Assembly (NCBI GenBank): GCA_016293975.1
Contig: JAEDCW010000018.1
Location: forward strand, 1 to 32,240
DNA length: 32,240 bases
Origin: Clostridia bacterium
GTDB lineage: Bacteria; Bacillota; Clostridia; Christensenellales; CAG-138
Direction: 5' to 3'
Shown here: positions 31,652 through 32,240 of the stretch, one piece after another
Position numbering within the stretch: the stretch's first letter is position 1
Layout of the letters: the number at the start of each line of letters is the position of its first letter
The notes under the pieces: model-generated
The model's input: the letters and a program-made list of their open reading frames with translations, nothing else
Told to the model about the DNA's origin: nothing
Databases searched by the model: none
Translations under genes and position numbers: made by a program

Positions 31652-32240
31652 ATGGATAACGTTATATTAGTACGATATGGTGAGATTCATCTCAAGGGCC
31701 TTAACAGGCCCTACTTTGAGCGCATGCTCATTACGAATATTAAGAAGAGCCTTAAGGGTATCGAATGCAAGATTCACAGAGACCATGGACGCATTTTTAT
31801 CAATGGGATTTCTGATGACAATATCGCAAAAGCGATAGACAAGCTGTCCCATGTTTTCGGCGTTTATTCTATTAGCCCTGCTATTACCACTGAAAAGGAT
31901 TTCGATGCAATTGCCGCAAAATCTGTCGAGCTGATCAAAATGAGGATTGCCAATTCCGGCGACAGGACATTCAAAGTGTTTGCAAAGAGGGCTGACAAGG
32001 CATTCCCTATGGATTCGATGGCAATTTGCAGGGAGCTTGGCGGTGTTATTCTTGACAACATTGAAAGCGTGTCGGTCGATGTGCATAATCCTGAAATTGA
32101 ACTCAATGTTGAGATCAGAGATGTTACATATATCTACACAGATACCATTCCTTGCGCAGGTGGTATGCCGGTAGGCACCTCAGGGCGCTGTGCTCTTTTA
32201 CTTTCAGGCGGCATAGACAGTCCTGTAGCGGGTTATATGC
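31652..32240 (+). CDS. thiI: tRNA 4-thiouridine synthetase ThiI (3' partial)
   Basis: ThiI adds sulfur to U8 of tRNA and can feed thiazole synthesis. The frame starts at ATG 31652, immediately after the desulfurase stop, and runs off the right edge. It begins VILVRYGEIHLKGLNRPYFE, the ThiI N-terminal ferredoxin-like domain. A THUMP domain follows (residues 60-165, ending near NVEIRDVTYIYTDTIPCAGG). The PP-loop SGGIDSPVAGY is at about residues 186-196. The visible 196 residues are about half of a usual ThiI, so a rhodanese domain cannot be judged. AAGGAG lies 16 bases before the ATG, far for a ribosome site; translation is probably coupled to the desulfurase gene. Confidence 0.95.
   Translation, partial: MDNVILVRYGEIHLKGLNRPYFERMLITNIKKSLKGIECKIHRDHGRIFINGISDDNIAKAIDKLSHVFGVYSISPAITTEKDFDAIAAKSVELIKMRIANSGDRTFKVFAKRADKAFPMDSMAICRELGGVILDNIESVSVDVHNPEIELNVEIRDVTYIYTDTIPCAGGMPVGTSGRCALLLSGGIDSPVAGYM

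Overview
The window looks like chromosomal DNA from a low-to-moderate GC, endospore-forming Firmicute of the class Clostridia. The evidence is a SpoIVFA/SpoIVFB pair, a T-box-like leader before proS, a clostridial-type lexA, the miaB-mutS-mutL-miaA-hfq order, a eukaryote-type glycyl-tRNA synthetase and a short archaeal/eukaryote-type prolyl-tRNA synthetase. Sigma-A promoters and Shine-Dalgarno sites are easy to see. I cannot name the genus.

Layout, left to right. (1) 1-4017, rightward: a sporulation signalling pair (SpoIVFA-like, SpoIVFB-like) followed by a B12-binding radical SAM protein and its DUF2344 partner. (2) 4071-9992, rightward: a lipoprotein GH3 (NagZ-like) enzyme, ruvC-ruvA-ruvB, a DivIVA-like coiled-coil protein, a T-box-like leader and proS. 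(3) 10088-12107, leftward: serC-serA. (4) 12305-14304, rightward: arginine deiminase and a glycerophosphodiester phosphodiesterase. (5) 14405-17793, leftward: a small Cys-rich protein, rnhA, a XerS-like tyrosine recombinase, then glyS from its own promoter. lexA diverges from this group across a shared palindrome. (6) 18481-26929, leftward: miaB-mutS-mutL-miaA-hfq and a PLP enzyme of the methionine gamma-lyase/aluminium-resistance family. (7) 27200-30350, accessory-looking and tRNA-bounded: a nested hairpin element, tRNA-Leu, a small unknown protein, a DraG-like ADP-ribosylglycohydrolase with an unrecognised C-terminal region, a MITE-like element, a cluster of phased short repeats, then tRNA-Pro and tRNA-Thr. 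(8) 30509-end, rightward: cysteine desulfurase and thiI, cut by the window edge.

The genes form a DNA-maintenance theme: ruvABC, mutSL, lexA, rnhA and a XerS-like recombinase. The most striking non-coding signals are these. First, a perfect 16-6-16 inverted repeat sits about 50 bp upstream of the XerS-like gene, the geometry and position of a dif-type crossover site. Second, a palindrome lies between lexA and the recombinase operon and could place both under LexA. Third, a compact nested inverted-repeat element next to tRNA-Leu could fold into a multi-branched RNA. Fourth, ATGAAAC-type repeats recur at about 21 bp steps beside a MITE-like element. All assignments are by eye from sequence motifs; no database search was run.
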